Assembly: GCF_032854445.1 (NCBI RefSeq) | Contig: NC_088301.1 | Coordinates: 16,762,018 to 16,826,017 of the forward strand | From: Liolophura sinensis | Taxonomy: Eukaryota > Mollusca > Polyplacophora > Chitonida > Chitonidae | Length of the DNA: 64,000 nt | Direction: 5' to 3' | Shown here: piece after piece, positions 1-12,359 of the stretch | How the letters are laid out: every line of letters starts with the position of its first letter | Position numbering within the stretch: the stretch's first letter is position 1 | Notes under the pieces: generated by a model | Told to the model about the DNA's origin: nothing | Databases searched by the model: none | What the model saw: the letters and a program-made list of their open reading frames with translations, nothing else | Made by a program: the position numbers and the translations under genes

Positions 1-1079
1 ACCTGACGACTCGGCTACAAATAAAGTTCAAAACATTTTTAAAAAAATGTATAAATTGCATTTCAGATGCGGCTTTGACTTGCATACAAATGTGCTTGTT
101 AAACCAGTTAAGCAAGTTTGTAGTAAGTTACCAGCAATTTCAGTTGACAAATCGTACATACTGCTTTGTTAAACATGTTTACAGTCTCAACTTGCTGGGG
201 TTGATGACCCTTAACGAGGCCATCAAACAATGGCCACGATAGTTAACGGTCCCATCAACATATATCGTGTGACGTTTTTCAGAGCAATGCGTATAAAACC
301 ATGCTACAATGTTTTATGTGCGGCCTCACGTGGCTACTGTTTAAGGGTTTGTGACTTCCTTTTTGCTCCAGACTTGCCATGATATGTTTTAATGACTAGA
401 TCTGACAGATTTTTTTTTACATCAATGCAAAACATGAAAACTGAAACGCTTTACCCAAGAAAAGGCAAATTGTAAATGTAAACTCACCATGGCACGCTTC
501 AGTGGTAAGGTGTATAATTTAAAAAAAAATTTCTATCGGAAGAATATAAAAATGTGGGAACAATATGATACTGGCTACCTTTTTCATTTTGAAGAAAATG
601 TTTTCGCTGTCTACTATCAGAAAGAAACGGATGGTTGAAAAGTTCCGGAGTTTGTTGTAGCACTCTCTATAACATGCAAAATGACAATTTAAAGACACCA
701 AATAATACAACCTCACTTTTGATTGGAAACGGTAACAGCCAATTCATCATGTTATCACTTGCTTAGTGATTCTATACATCAACCTATAATGTGGCATTCT
801 ATGTGCATGGGACAACAGATGTTACAGAGATCGAACACACAATGTCGCGTCAATCGTACCCCTCTAAAAGGCAAAACATGCTTGGGGTGACGTCGGTAAA
901 CACATCCGCGGTTCCAGATTATAGACTTAACAGGGGCTTGATTGCTTAACGTTGATAGCATAGAGTCGCTTTCGATTTTTTAAAATGTTCACGAAATTGT
1001 TTGTTTTTTTTGAACCGCAACCATATACACAAACATCTATGCTTTTAAAACAGTACATTGGATAATTTATCGATGCTTA
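1..1079. other. Non-coding flank, nothing recognised
   Basis: AT-rich sequence upstream of the Tc1 element. Open frames here are short, lack recognisable motifs and overlap on no consistent strand. I see no repeat copy that I can match elsewhere in the window and no RNA gene. Confidence 0.5.
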
Positions 1080-2606
1080 TATACTATCCAAAAAAAGAAA
1101 CGCATAACCCGGTTTTTTGCGGAGGTGATGCAGTCTTTTCAATTATGCATAACTAAATAAGAATTGCTATTCTGCAAATATTTTTTTACACAGATTAAGG
1201 AAGGGTCCATATCTAGACAACAAGGCCATCAACTTGAGGTAAGACACTCACAATGAGTCTCCCACTTGAGTGGAATGTCAGTATCTGTTGTGACCACGAA
1301 TAACAGTTCTGACACGCCTTGTTATGAACTGGATGAGACGCTGGATACAGGCCTGGGGAATGTTCTGCCACTCCTCCTGCAAACATGTAACTTGCTCTTG
1401 AAGCGTTTGGGGTTGAGGTTGACGTTGGCGTAGACGTCGATCAAGTTCATCCCACAGATGCTCAATTGGGATAAGATCCAGGGAACGGGACGGCCAGGGT
1501 AGCACATTTACATTGTTTTCGGCGAGGAAGTCCCTTGTGACACGTGCCGTGTGCGGTCTGGCGTTGTCCTGCTGGAACAACTCCCGCTGAACGTCAATGA
1601 CAGGTAAGAGGTGTGGCTGCAGGATGGTGTCTCGGTAGCGTACGGCCGTAAGATTTCCCTGAACGTGGACAAGATTTGTACGACCAGTATACGATATTGC
1701 TGCCCACATCATCACACTCCCTCCACCAAATCTGTCCACTTGGCGTACGCAGTTAGGGGCATAACGTCCGTGAGCACGTCTGTAAACCCGGTTTCTACCA
1801 TCACGTCTCTGCAATAGGAATCTGGACTCATCACTGAACCAAATGCGTCGCCAGTTGCGTAGATTCCATGCAGGCACGTTGTTACACCATCGGAGGCGAT
1901 TGGCGCGATGGTGAGGACGCAGCACGATCCCAACATAGGGCCGCCTGGCTCTCAGTCCATGTTCCCTCAGCCTGTTCCGCACTGTCTGACCTGATATCCT
2001 CCTCAGTCCCGGTATGCTGGCTGCTGTGCTTTCAGTTGTAGCACAACGGGCACGCAAATGGAGGACCCTTATGTAGCGATCTTGGGCTGCTGTAGTGACA
2101 CGTGGTCGACCTGAACGCCGACGGTCATTTGTTGTCCCAGCATTGTTGTAGCGGGCAGCAAGCCGTGAAATCGTGCTCTGGCTGACGTGTAGACACCTAG
2201 AAATGGACGATTGGGATTCTCCAGCTTGAAGTCTTCCAATGGCAGTATTTGTTGTGACAGTGTCAAGACGTGGCATGTTGAATCAGCTTGAAAACACCAC
2301 TTGAAAGACGCCGATTTCCGGCCCGAAGTTGCGGTTTTATAGTCACACACTGCATGCTTTCCATGCTTAAGTTCGGCGTGTAAGACTGCACGTGATGCAG
2401 TGTGGTGCTGTATTTTTTACTTCTTCCAAAAACGGCCTCCAAACTCAACATTTTCAACCAAGACATGTTTTGAGGAATAAAATGTGTGCTAACTGTGACT
2501 ATTAACAATATTAAAACACATTTTGCTCATGAAATGAAGACAAAATGTATTTATTTCATTTTAAAATAAAACAAAACACCTATGCGTTTCTTTTTTGGAT
2601 AGTATA
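1080..2606 (-). mobile_element. Tc1/mariner DNA transposon, nearly complete
   Basis: The element runs from 1082 to 2604 and is flanked by TA dinucleotides at 1080-1081 and 2605-2606, the target duplication expected of Tc1/mariner insertion. The left end reads TACTATCC, then seven A, then GAAACGCATA. The right end, read on the minus strand, is the same with six A. The terminal inverted repeat is therefore about 25 bp with one A-run indel, and the arms do not extend clearly further inward. The interior holds a single transposase frame on the minus strand covering about two thirds of the element. An intact frame with near-identical ends points to a fairly recent insertion compared with the decayed elements elsewhere in the window. 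The insertion site is AT-rich intergenic DNA with no gene nearby. Confidence 0.93.
1278..2276 (-). CDS. Tc1/mariner DD34E transposase (332 aa, intact frame)
   Basis: This enzyme cuts and re-inserts its own element at TA sites. Residues about 8-45 and 60-110 form the paired helix-turn-helix DNA-binding domain, joined by a GRPR linker at residues 56-59. The catalytic triad is visible: D149 in WFSDESRF, D237 in QQDNARPH, and E272 in IPIEHLWDEL, with exactly 34 residues between the second D and the E. GGGSVMMWAAIS at 184-195 is the usual core block. A length of 332 aa is normal for the family. The start at 2276 is the first Met and gives a standard N-terminus. Odd points: the stretch before the catalytic Glu reads SLDLIP where the family nearly always has SPDLNP, so a conserved Pro (residue 266) and Asn (269) are replaced. 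The Pro-to-Leu change (CCG to CTG) fits CpG decay. The protein may therefore be inactive despite its open frame. Confidence 0.93.
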   Translation of the reverse strand: MPRLDTVTTNTAIGRLQAGESQSSISRCLHVSQSTISRLAARYNNAGTTNDRRRSGRPRVTTAAQDRYIRVLHLRARCATTESTAASIPGLRRISGQTVRNRLREHGLRARRPYVGIVLRPHHRANRLRWCNNVPAWNLRNWRRIWFSDESRFLLQRRDGRNRVYRRAHGRYAPNCVRQVDRFGGGSVMMWAAISYTGRTNLVHVQGNLTAVRYRDTILQPHLLPVIDVQRELFQQDNARPHTARVTRDFLAENNVNVLPWPSRSLDLIPIEHLWDELDRRLRQRQPQPQTLQEQVTCLQEEWQNIPQACIQRLIQFITRRVRTVIRGHNRY

Positions 2607-3589
2607 CATTTCGTTTAGACTTCACTTTTGATATAGTTATGATCAAATTTAATGCATATATTTAATCCTGGTTGATCCTAATAAAATGAGAACCATTTTG
2701 TTCTACACAGAGTAAATACTTTTTGCTGAACTAGAGTGTAACATCGTACCCAATAATTCTTCATTAATACAATTGAGTTCATTTATGTGGCTGGAGGAAA
2801 CAAGAGTGATGTGGTAGATCACCAACCTTTGGCAGACTACGTAAGCAGTTTTCACGTGTGATTTATAGACATCTATTGCCACACTGACGGTAGGCCAACG
2901 TAAGACTGCGCAAACGACATGCACCAGGGGCTCCGAAACCGATTATTTTTGACAAGGTCTCACGAAAAATGATGATGAGAGCCTAAAATCGCGTGCCAGC
3001 GGAACTTGGGTCGTATTTTAAACTTCTCAAAGACTGCTGTTTCATTATATTGACGAAAATTCATTATTTTTCTGGACTGAAGGAAATTTCAAATACTGTG
3101 TCCTTATTTAAGTTTAGATTTTAATTATCCAGTATCAAAGATTTTAAGCCTGCAAGTTGTCAACTCATGTTATAAGTACAGAATAAAGAGAAAATTAAAA
3201 TCTATGCCACAATGTATTTACATGTACACAATAATGGTCAGTATTAAGATGGTCAGTATTAATGACAGAGAGATCATCGCTTAACTGTATTACTTTGGAA
3301 TTTTCTTGCAGCCCACGGACGTCCAATACACGTATTTCTCTTGTTACTTTGGTTGTCCACGCATGCGTATGCGTTTACAGATATAATAAACATGTAAAAG
3401 TCAAACTGATTGGGCTCTGGATTTCTACTCCCATAGCAAGGCAATAACAAAATGTTCGTTAGTAAAAAAATGTAATACCAATATTATACGCAATAATACT
3501 TCCTTCAAATGTTGTGTAACAAACCTACCAGCTGTAAACTAAGGCTTAAAAACATTTTTAATAACGGTTCCATCTGTTTTATGTCATCA
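2607..3589. other. Non-coding stretch, nothing recognised
   Basis: AT-rich DNA between the Tc1 element and the first R4 SINE. No coding signature, RNA gene or clear repeat match was found by eye. Confidence 0.5.
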
Positions 3590-3639
3590 TGCCGTCATTT
3601 GAAATAGACATGACCAAGCACGAAGGTGTTCAGATTGTT

Positions 3640-3992
3640 TTGTTCCTGAGACTACCGCCTCAAAGTCGAGAGACCCGAGAACAAAACCAGGTCATATCAA
3701 AGACTTTGAAAATGGTACTTATTGCTGCCTCGCTTGGAGTTCAGCACAGAGAGGTTAGAGCAAGGAAATAAGACTGGTTGTACCGGGGTCAGCATCATGT
3801 GACTGTGTAGGGAGTGAAGTCTGGTGTCTTCGGCTTGATACCTCAGTGGCGGCAGCACTTTGGCCGCATGGAGTCGCATTGTCACAAGAAGACACAGTGT
3901 ATGTACGCACACCTAATGACTCCTCGTCGTCATATAACTGAAAAATTGTTGAGTACGACGTTAAACCCCAAGCATTCATCGATTCATTCCTT
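3640..3992 (+). repeat. R4 SINE copy, tail-complete
   Basis: This copy ends in TTGAGTACGACGTTAAACC followed by CCAAGCATTCATC and an ATTC-rich tail. Its body (around CTTGGAGTTCAGCACAGAGAGG and GGCGGCAGCACTTTGG) reappears in reverse complement at 31325-31612, and its distal part matches 7152-7492 (reverse) and 28105-28340 (forward). The tRNA-like head is hard to see here. Peptides read from this interval on either strand are SINE sequence, not genes. Confidence 0.75.
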
Positions 3993-4209
3993 GAGGCTAC
4001 TATGCCGTCTGCTAAAATCCACCGGGTACTGTCTGCAGTAGTCCATAATTGATAGTAAAGTTTAATTCAGTATGGAGGCAACCTAAAGTTGAAGATTCTT
4101 AGATGAGTGTTTATTACATTTTGTATCGATTTTGCATCGTCGATTCATCCAACGTTATTTCTCTTATTACATTAATTTATAAATGCATAGTAAGAGGCAT
4201 TCGTACAAC

Positions 4210-4255
4210 AATTGCTCCCCATAATACTGTAAGCGGTCAAAGCCAGTAATCGTAT
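4210..4255 (+). repeat. R3 short block (TGTAAGCGGTCAAAGCC) copy
   Basis: The stretch with CTGTAAGCGGTCAAAGCCAG recurs in diverged form near 21885-21935 (CTGTAAGCGACCAAAGCCG) and near 15535-15585 (CTAAAGGCAATGAAAGCAG). It is one of several non-coding blocks shared among distant parts of the first 44 kb. Confidence 0.5.
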
Positions 4256-4329
4256 TGAACTTTTGATAAAACAACATTTAGATATTAAATCCGGTATTAA
4301 ATTGCTTCGGGCAATCACATGACATCTAT

Positions 4330-4900
4330 TCCTTCTGTCCTTCAATAGATAGACAAGGACTTACACGACTTAAACCCGAGAAGGCCAGCTTTATGGGGGA
4401 GGTATTCGCGAAAGCAATATTCCTTAGTGTCCCCTATAAAAACGATCATTGATTGTAAACCTGCTACAATTCTCTTATATAAAACAAAATGGCAAGCATC
4501 TGTGTGAGCCGTGTAATTACCAATCCGGCTATAAATGCATCACAAAGTTATCCTTAACATATTTCCTAGAATACCCCTATCAATCGGGTTATACACGATA
4601 GCGTTAAGCTCCTTGTGTCACAAATGACGTCTGACGCACCGGAAATTCAGCTTATTTTCAGCTACTTTTCTGAAGCAAGGAAACAACACGCCCCTAAACC
4701 GTAGCTTTGTCGATATGTGGAGTAGTCTAAAAATGCATCATTGTAACAACACATGAAACCTCAAGAGACTAGGTTATCGCTGATGTAGAGAAATGTACCG
4801 AACTAAGTGTCACGGCAACGAAGGATGCATTGATCTGAATGAACAATATACTTTCTTGAAAAGTAGTAGATTTTATCGCCATACTCATTCATTCCTGCGG
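4330..4900 (+). repeat. R3 block X, copy 1
   Basis: The block aligns by eye with 12360-13050 over several hundred bases. Shared landmarks include GATTGTAAACCTGCTACA against AGTTGTAAACCTTGTACA; CAAATGACGTCTGAC against CAAACTGACGTCTGA; GTGGAGTAGTCTA against GGGGAGTAGTGTA; and GAACTAAGTGTCAC in both. No frame is conserved between the copies, so it looks non-coding. The class of element is unknown. Confidence 0.6.
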
Positions 4901-4904
4901 TCTT

Positions 4905-5118
4905 CTTGACCGAGGGGTTTAGCACACAAGTTCAGGTCCATCTCATGCCGCCTTCCCCTCTGGCCGTACGTGAGGAGGTCTCATGGCAACCTGCAGATGG
5001 TCGTGAGTTTCCTCTGGGCTCTGTCAGATTTCCGACCACCATAATGCTGGCCACCGTTGTACGCTGTAAGTGAAATATTGTTGAGTACGGTGTAAAACAC
5101 ATAAACAAATAAATAAAC
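4905..5118 (+). repeat. R1 SINE copy (plus orientation)
   Basis: The copy reads through CTCATGCCGCCTTCCCCTCTGG, CAACCTGCAGATGGTCGTGA and CACCATAATGCTGGCCACCG to GTTGAGTACGGTGTAAAACAC and an AAATAAATAAA tail. This is the common body and tail of the R1 family, which recurs more than ten times in the window. Confidence 0.8.
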
Positions 5119-7151
5119 CATTTGTTGAACCATTAATGTCATACATGTAATCCCATAGGTATTGATACAAATGCAAGCAGAAAACTAACTATTTATCCAA
5201 ATAATAATACAGTAAGTTACTTGTGCTTGGAGTTGGACCTTCGTTGTTTTATTTAATTTGATATTGTTTTTGGCTCTCCTTAATTCCAATATATTTACAC
5301 ATGTATGCATGTGTTACATGATAACACAGTTGTCTGCAGTTAATTAACAGTGATGATGTCGAATAATACATCTTGCTTGATTAATGTTCTTCTCTATCAA
5401 AAGAGTGTAAAGTGTAATTGGTTCTAAACCGTTTGAGCATTTGGCTGATGAAAAACGACACAATGATTGGAAACGATCTGTTTTAATGATAACACACACG
5501 CATTTCTATCATCACTGGTTTTGATGTGAAACAAAGTCTTTACAAGTACATGTATGGTTCTAGAGGGAGCAGTACTGAAGAAACAGTTGAAGTTACTCAA
5601 AAAAACTTCATTTTGTATCCTTTAAGGGGTTTTACGTCAATGTCGGGTGTATCTGCATGTATGTGCCTGGATGACTGCCTGAACCCTTCTCCTCATACCA
5701 CCTGTCAGCCTCCTGATACTCTGAAGGGGAAGTAGCCGTCATTCCTCGTGCAAAGCAGCTCCCAATTGGGCCAGATGCTCGTCGTGTGCAAATAAGGGTT
5801 AACCCACTAGATGATCTGATCCAGTTCACAATAGCAATACTCTTGTTTGTCGTAAAGTAGGGGTGAAAGGGAATAATTGTGGTGTTTGTACCAATACAAA
5901 CCCCGGTAATATACATCATCTGGAGAATTTGTTGTTTCTTCCAGGGAAGATGCATAGCCATCTGTAACGGAATGTGCGGATTGTTTACAGCTTGCAAATC
6001 ATTAACATACCGTGCAGAAGTAAATGGAAAACCCAGAGCCAAAAGGCATTAACAACAGTATCGACATCAAAAACACTTTAAATGCCAATGGCTTAACACA
6101 TTCCGGAAATCGCCAAGTAAGCCAGTGTAGATTTAGGAAGAAATTGAGCTCTTTTCTAACAAATGCGTAGGTTTTATTTAATCAGAATGACATTAGAAAT
6201 GGACGACTTGTCTCCAGACGCAATTCGTAAGTTGACTTTTGTTGTTGTTTTTTTTTGCACAGAACTCGTGTTCATGTGTTTTACATTAAGTTTATCGAAA
6301 CGGTTGAAATCAAGATAAACACCATCCTGCATGCTGATGCGTGAGTGTTATTACATTGGATGAAAAATTAGGTAAGATTAAAGTATGCTAGCTCATTACT
6401 GTCTTCTCCAAAACAAAAAGAAACATGGCATAGCTTAATGCACAGACCATGTGATAGCTGTCAAAATATTAAGACTTTCTCATTTTTTTTCTAATACTTC
6501 ACCTGGTTTCCGCTTGCAAAGATATCTCCCTAGCGCACAATTAAAACTGACGGCGTATGTCAGTTCTAGAAAACGATTACTGTATGTTTTGACAAAAGCG
6601 GCAATAGAGGAAACAGTGAATTCAGATAAAAAGTAACCAAACAAACACGTAATGTGATGTCTTTAAAAATAACAGGGGAAGGGATATCCTCGCTTAATGC
6701 AGAGATACATTACTTAGTAACTCAATCATTTTTATCTACATTTGTACAGATGAATTAGCCATCATCGAAACTACTGCCTTGGAATAATCGCAAAGTGATA
6801 AGGAGCCCAACCGAACAATGTTTTAATCTTCTCTCAAGCTAAGTGTGGTCGGCATCAGGAGGCAAAAACGACACCTTTCATTAATTAATCTGCTGGCCAT
6901 GGCACATGTAGTTGTTCGAGTGAACATCATCAATGTAGACCCGTTGATTTCTCATAACTGTGGAATGCTCTTAGTCATGCGAGTCCTTACTTAATTGTTC
7001 AGATATTCCGGATTTGCTGCATTGAAACATTTGTGCCTCCTGTGTTCTGGTGCTTAGGTTACCAGTCGTAGGTCATGAAGACAGATAAATACAGACGTCT
7101 TAGCCTGTGGTGTTATCATTTAAAGTGTTACAATGAGCAAAGCCTTTTGAA

Positions 7152-7492
7152 TACGTGAGTGAGTGAATGCTTGGGGTTTAAAGTCGCACTTAACAATTTT
7201 TCAGCCATATGACGACGAAGGAATCTTTAGAGTGCATGTGATGTGCCTTCTTGTTGCAGGACGGATTTCCACCACTCTTTTATCTACTGCTACTTTACTG
7301 AGGTGCCTTACCGAAGTTAAGTAAGCCATTAATCTGATATGGGTCAACCAGTCGTTGCACTATTCCCTTCATGCTGAACGCCAAACGAGGAAGTTACAAC
7401 TTCCTCTTTCAAGGTCTTAGGTGTGACTCGACCCAGGATTGATCCTGGATTTACAACTCCCGAAGCGGACGCACTACCAACTATCGGGGCTG
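7152..7492 (-). repeat. R4 SINE copy, with tRNA-like head
   Basis: This is a full-looking copy on the minus strand. Its tail lies at the left, where GTGAGTGAGTGAATGCTTGGGG is the complement of the family's CCCCAAGCA-CACT tail. The head lies near 7440-7492: read on the minus strand it gives CCGATAGTTGGTAGTGCGTC (box A-like) and CCTGGGTCGAGTCACACC (box B-like), so it is tRNA-derived. The head matches the forward copy at 28105-28340. Confidence 0.8.
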
Positions 7493-7984
7493 GTAAAAGC
7501 TGTTCGAAGATTTGTAGCAATCATGATGTGATGTTTATTGCCGTACAATATAGCAAAAAATATTCTAGAATGGTAGAAGGAGCACAGTGTGGAATTGTAA
7601 AGTGGGATTGTGAGGTATGCATTTTTGAACAATGTTGGTATCACAAGTTGACCAATGAAATCGCAAGTTCTAAAACTAGCTCTAGCTTTAGGTGAAGAGG
7701 TGTGTGAAGACACTGGAAAGTCGATGCTATTGTCAAGACATTGGTCATTCGTCCACGTATAATCAAGACTGTTGTAGTTGGGATTTTTTCAATAATTTTA
7801 GATTTTGCGAAAATCGGCTATAAAGAGATTTACTGTACTGAATTTAAACACGGAAATGCCGTACACATAGCAGTTACTGCTGTAATCCAATATGTTGATC
7901 TGTTAATTTATATTAACCGAAGTTTTGTAACTGGTTTGGAAATGACAATACAGCATTATGAGTATTTCTAGAGTATTTTACCTA

Positions 7985-8190
7985 ATTCTACTTCAGCCAT
8001 AGTGCTAGGGGGCGTGTAGATTGTTATTATTTATGCATTTAGACGAAGAGTGAAAATAAAACACTGACCGAAGTAAACTGACAGGAGGCTGTATTTCACC
8101 GGTTATGTGTGAATCCTTGTCAGTTATCACGCTGTCGTCCTGTGCTGGTTTTACTCTATGTCGTACGTCTTTAATTATAATATATTTATA
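7985..8190 (+). repeat. R3 block Z copy (plus)
   Basis: The block carries GGGGGCGTGTAGATTG, AAACTGACAGGAGGC, and TCAGTTATCACGCTGTCGTC followed by a TTTTACTCTATG motif. It recurs at 26205-26400 and 28540-28860 in the same direction, and in reverse complement at 15740-15880, 27005-27150 and 43150-43285. Confidence 0.6.
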
Positions 8191-9380
8191 AGCAGTCTTA
8201 TTTTTTTCTCTTTTTTTCCTCTTAGAATCAAAATGCTATAGTTATTTAACATATACCAGGTATATATCGACGCAGAGTCATTATGCATTCACTCCCTAAA
8301 CTGAGGCTAATATTTTGATCTGATGATGATCACGATCTACGTCGATCGGGGAGTTCGTGCCCCGTCTACAGTCATTTGAGCAATGAGGACGTCGGATTGA
8401 ATCCAGTACAAATTAGGCCTAAAGCTTGTCAGTGGCGGCGAAATGAAGTTAACTCATTACATGTTGAAATTAGCATCCTATAAACCAATGTTTCAGCCTC
8501 TGCCGAAAGCCAACAGTATATTGTCAATAAGTGAGATGTTGAACTTTCTTTGAACTTCATCATATCGTCTACATTGCAGTTCTTTTAGTAAAAACTGTGA
8601 TTAAGACTCCAGCTGGATGCAACAAACATCTGCGACTTTCGAGAATTCTGATTGCCTCTTGTACAGGCCTGAAAGGTCACGAAGAATTAACAAAATAGTC
8701 CATGATCCACCGAATGCCCCACATTTGATAAAAGATGCCAGTTCAACCACTGAGTCTCCGCAGCTCAACGCTTGGAGTGGGATAGATGTGATATGACTGT
8801 CAGAAAAACATGTGCCACTGATACTTGTTCTTTCGTAACCAATATAACAGGTCTCTGAGACCATATCCAGGCTATTCCTTCCCACGCCAATCAGCAATGC
8901 GCTGCATCCATAAAGTGAATACGACAAATCGGGCTTTTAGAGAGTAACAACATCCACGATAAAATGTCACAGGTACAGAGACGTAGTTGACACCAGATAC
9001 AATGCCAAACGTCAACTTAAACAGGGAAGGGCTTCCTCTCCCATTATGAAAAAACCATATCAACATTGTGGGAGGATTACTGCATATATTCTTTACTTTT
9101 ATGTTTATCACTAAGTTTATGAAATGCGTGGCAACGTAATGCATACATTTTAAGAGTAATGTTCGTGCGAATGCCAGAGAATGTGGGTATAGATATTCCC
9201 CTTTTTTGGACAGAATTGCCTCATGTAGGTGTAGAGTGAATCCAGCCTGAAAGCATTGACGCCGAACAATGGAAATACACCAGAAGACTGCAAAGCCCTC
9301 AGTTTGTTTTGTTCACTTTCTCTCTAGCTCTGTAATATAGAGTGATAAAACAAGTGCTGTATTCTTTCGTTTCAGAGAAC

Positions 9381-10320
9381 TGACAATGACTACACCATTA
9401 TGTTATAGCCTTGTGACGTCCCTGGTGACAGAAAGCAACCTACTAGATGTACAGAGTCAGAAGTAATGCCACCTGTGATAACGCAGATTTGTTCGATATT
9501 TTCATCCGTTATATAAGGAGCCGTACTAGAAATTCGTGCACCATTGTTTTGCAATTTTACTTATGACATTAATTTATTTGTTTTTAAGGTTTGGAAGCGA
9601 AGCGGACAGGGTCCTATTAGGGCATTTCTGAGGTGGTGAAAATTGTCACCAATTTAAAAATGTTTCGGTTTTAGAGTGTACTACCGGGGTGTTCTTTAGC
9701 ATCCTCGTAAGATATGTTTCTATTTAGGTATGTAATCCCGTCTAAAGTTATTGAGAATCACAATACTAAGTTCATGAAATAGGGGTCAAATTATGTTTTT
9801 TTTTACAATAACATTTCAGTGTTGTTTGGCACTCTTAAGCTACACGATACAAAATAGTCGCATTTCCAGTGATTCGATGAGGCCATGATTAAAAAAGTGT
9901 TAGTTTCGTGTAACATGAACGAGACGCTAAACTCGTTTTTTTTTTCTTTGAGAGACAAACATTGCAGAGCACAAACCAGTGAGATGCTCCGATTTACCGA
10001 AATTCGGTTCAGTATTACGGATTTGCTCTCGCCGGAGCGAAAAAAATTCATTTCATCCACAATGTTACAGCACATTCATCTTCAAACCCGGAATGTAGGT
10101 TCTAAAATCCAACAATGTTAACGTTTAAAACCTAATGTTTGGCAGCCGATGGTCACAAATCCGTTGGACCTACCCTTTAATACATGTATCACTAGTCAAC
10201 CCTGCCCAGTAATGATGGGTATGTCAGTACAGCGCTAGATCAGTTGACCCAAATTCGTGCTGATAATAATCCTTCAATTGGACAGAGCAATAACCGGACC
10301 CCTTTTAAATCCATGGGTTC
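9381..10320. other. Spacer between R3 block Y copies
   Basis: This sequence separates the two Y copies. Short open frames of 78 and 90 codons lie on opposite strands over the same bases and show no motif, so I do not call a gene. Confidence 0.4.
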
Positions 10321-10324
10321 TATT

Positions 10325-10480
10325 TGTTATATGATTGGTGTTTTACGCAGGACTCAAGGATATTAAACTTATAAAAATAATTCGATGACTGCCAGTATTA
10401 GGGTGGCAAGAAAACGGACAGAGCCCGGGAGAAACCTACGGCCATCCGCATGTTTTGACATGGGCCGATATGTACACGCC
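10325..10480 (-). repeat. R1 SINE copy (minus)
   Basis: The reverse-complement R1 body begins TGATTGGTGTTTTACGCAGGA and continues to ACAGAGCCCGGGAGAAACC and GGCCATCCGCATG. The copy is diverged. Confidence 0.7.
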
Positions 10481-10529
10481 ATATGCGTTGCCCTTCGGTA
10501 AATTGCTATCCAAGTAAGCCTAGTGCACG

Positions 10530-12330
10530 AAACTGAAACAAACCTTGTCGTGAAAGGAAATCAGTGTGGTGTTTGTACTACAAGCACTATGAGAGTAGTT
10601 CCATCTTCAATTCAAGGAAGGTAGGCATACATCTGCCTTAGCCCCTGCAATAAACGGATTTTTTGAAAGCTGCAGATAACCAATATGCATGTACCCTGTA
10701 ATAAGATAGAACCGGAAGAGCATGTCTAGAGATTCCAAATCAAGAACACTACAGACAATGGAAAAAGCGTTAATATATCCTGCGAAGTAAGTAGTAAAGA
10801 TGTTCTAGTCTCGGTATATTACAACTATTTTAAGTACCAGTGGAAAAAGCGTTTATACATCCTAGGTATTGTCTGTAGCAAATACTTTGGCCTTGACTCA
10901 AGGGTAAATCAACCTCTTTTATAACGGTTGTGTCTATTTTATTTCATCAGGAACACATTAGTAATGGACGACATGTCACGGGACGCAATTTGTTGGCGGA
11001 CTTTTCTTTGTACAGGGCTTGCGTTGGTGTGTAACGATTTTTCGATTAGTAGAAGTCAACATAAACATCATAAAGCCTGCTGATGCATGAGAGTTATACA
11101 ATATTATACAAGGGGAAGATACGCTGGCCTATTGCTATTACAACAAATGTTCTTAACGTTTAACGACATAAAAAGAGAATGCCTCTAGCATAGTTTCTTG
11201 CACAGATCATCTGACAGCTAGCAAAATATTAAGATTTTATCATTTATTTTCTAATACTTCATCTGGCTCGAAACCAGCTTTCGCTGATTCGCCTCATTCT
11301 TTACGTCAAGCGGTTTGTAACGTTGCCAACAAAGGCAATGATATTCTTCAGGCATGCTCTTTCTTCCACCTTCAACATGAGTGTTGTAGTCAAAGTTAAA
11401 ACTCATTCAATAATTTTAAACTTTGCGGATATCGGTTATAAAGAGATCCCCTGTATTGATTTACGAGGTTCTGTTGGTAACAATATGATTAGACGGCACC
11501 TGGACAAAACAAACTGCAGCTGAGAGTTTCGAGACTTCTGTATGGTAATTGTGTGGCCTGGACATTGAATTGGAAGAATAGTCGCTTGTCCTCCGAAAAT
11601 GCCATACTTGTTAAAAGATGGCACCCAAAAGACTAATATCACAGTATTTTCAAGCCAAATCAGGGTTATTCCTTCCCACGTTCTACATCGCTTTGGATCT
11701 CGTATGACAGATACACAATTAATATAAAAGTCATCCTGACAGAAATCATTAAAATAAAAGATAAAATGCTACATTTACATAGATGTAGTTGACACCTGAC
11801 ACAGGTACAAACGTCACTGTTAAACAGGGAAGGGCTTCCTCTCAGTTTGTCTTCCTATGGTAAATAACCCCATATCAACATTGTGGAAGATTTTCTCTGT
11901 TTATTGTTTTATATTAATGCCATCCAGGGAGCATTAAGCTCTCAACACACACGGGAACAATATACGCACATTTTGGATTCGCAATAATTTGGGAGTGAAT
12001 GGCAGACAATTTAATTTCATGTGTCATAGATATTCCCTGGTGTTCGGACGGAATCGTTTAGTTATCGACTTACATTATTCACCCACGTGATGTTCACCAG
12101 CGGGAAAGCACTCAGGGAGGAAATGGTAAACTAATGAAATTGTGAACAAAACGTTTCTACTTTCTGTTTAATAAACTTTTGGGTTTAACATTTGGTTTAA
12201 TAACTGACAATGCCTAGCGGTAATCAAATGCCAAGGTGTAATCAAAAGACCACAGCGTGTTCAATTTTGCCACTTTTATCACTAGGTGTCTAATATGAGA
12301 GAGTGACAAAACCAGTGCTAGCTAGTTTGG
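10530..12330 (+). repeat. R3 block Y, copy 2
   Basis: Shorter partner of the block at 5860-9380, collinear and in the same orientation. The closest stretch is around 11780-11890, where GTAGTTGACACC, TTAAACAGGGAAGGGCTTCC and CCCATATCAACATTGTGG are all kept. Confidence 0.6.
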
Positions 12331-12359
12331 TGTCAAACCAAACTAAGCAAATGCTACAA

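Larger units (their letters stand above)
5860..9380 (+). repeat. R3 block Y, copy 1 (longest)
   Basis: Landmarks shared in the same order and orientation with 10530-12330 are: GTGGTGTTTGTAC near 5880 and 10568; ATGGACGAC then GACGCAATT near 6200 and 10962; CAAAATATTAAGA near 6460 and 11220; TCAATAATTTTA and GGCTATAAAGAGAT near 7790 and 11405; and TTAAACAGGGAAGGGCTTCC near 9015 and 11820. The copy is longer than its partner because an R4 SINE (7152-7492) and other sequence sit inside it. Open frames in this interval, including a 136-residue one on the minus strand at 5632-6042, are not preserved in the partner copy, so I treat the block as non-coding repeat. Confidence 0.6.

Noticed and set aside
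5632-6042. 136-residue open frame on the minus strand
   Set aside because: It lies partly in R3 block Y; the partner copy near 10.5 kb does not keep the frame, and no motif is present.
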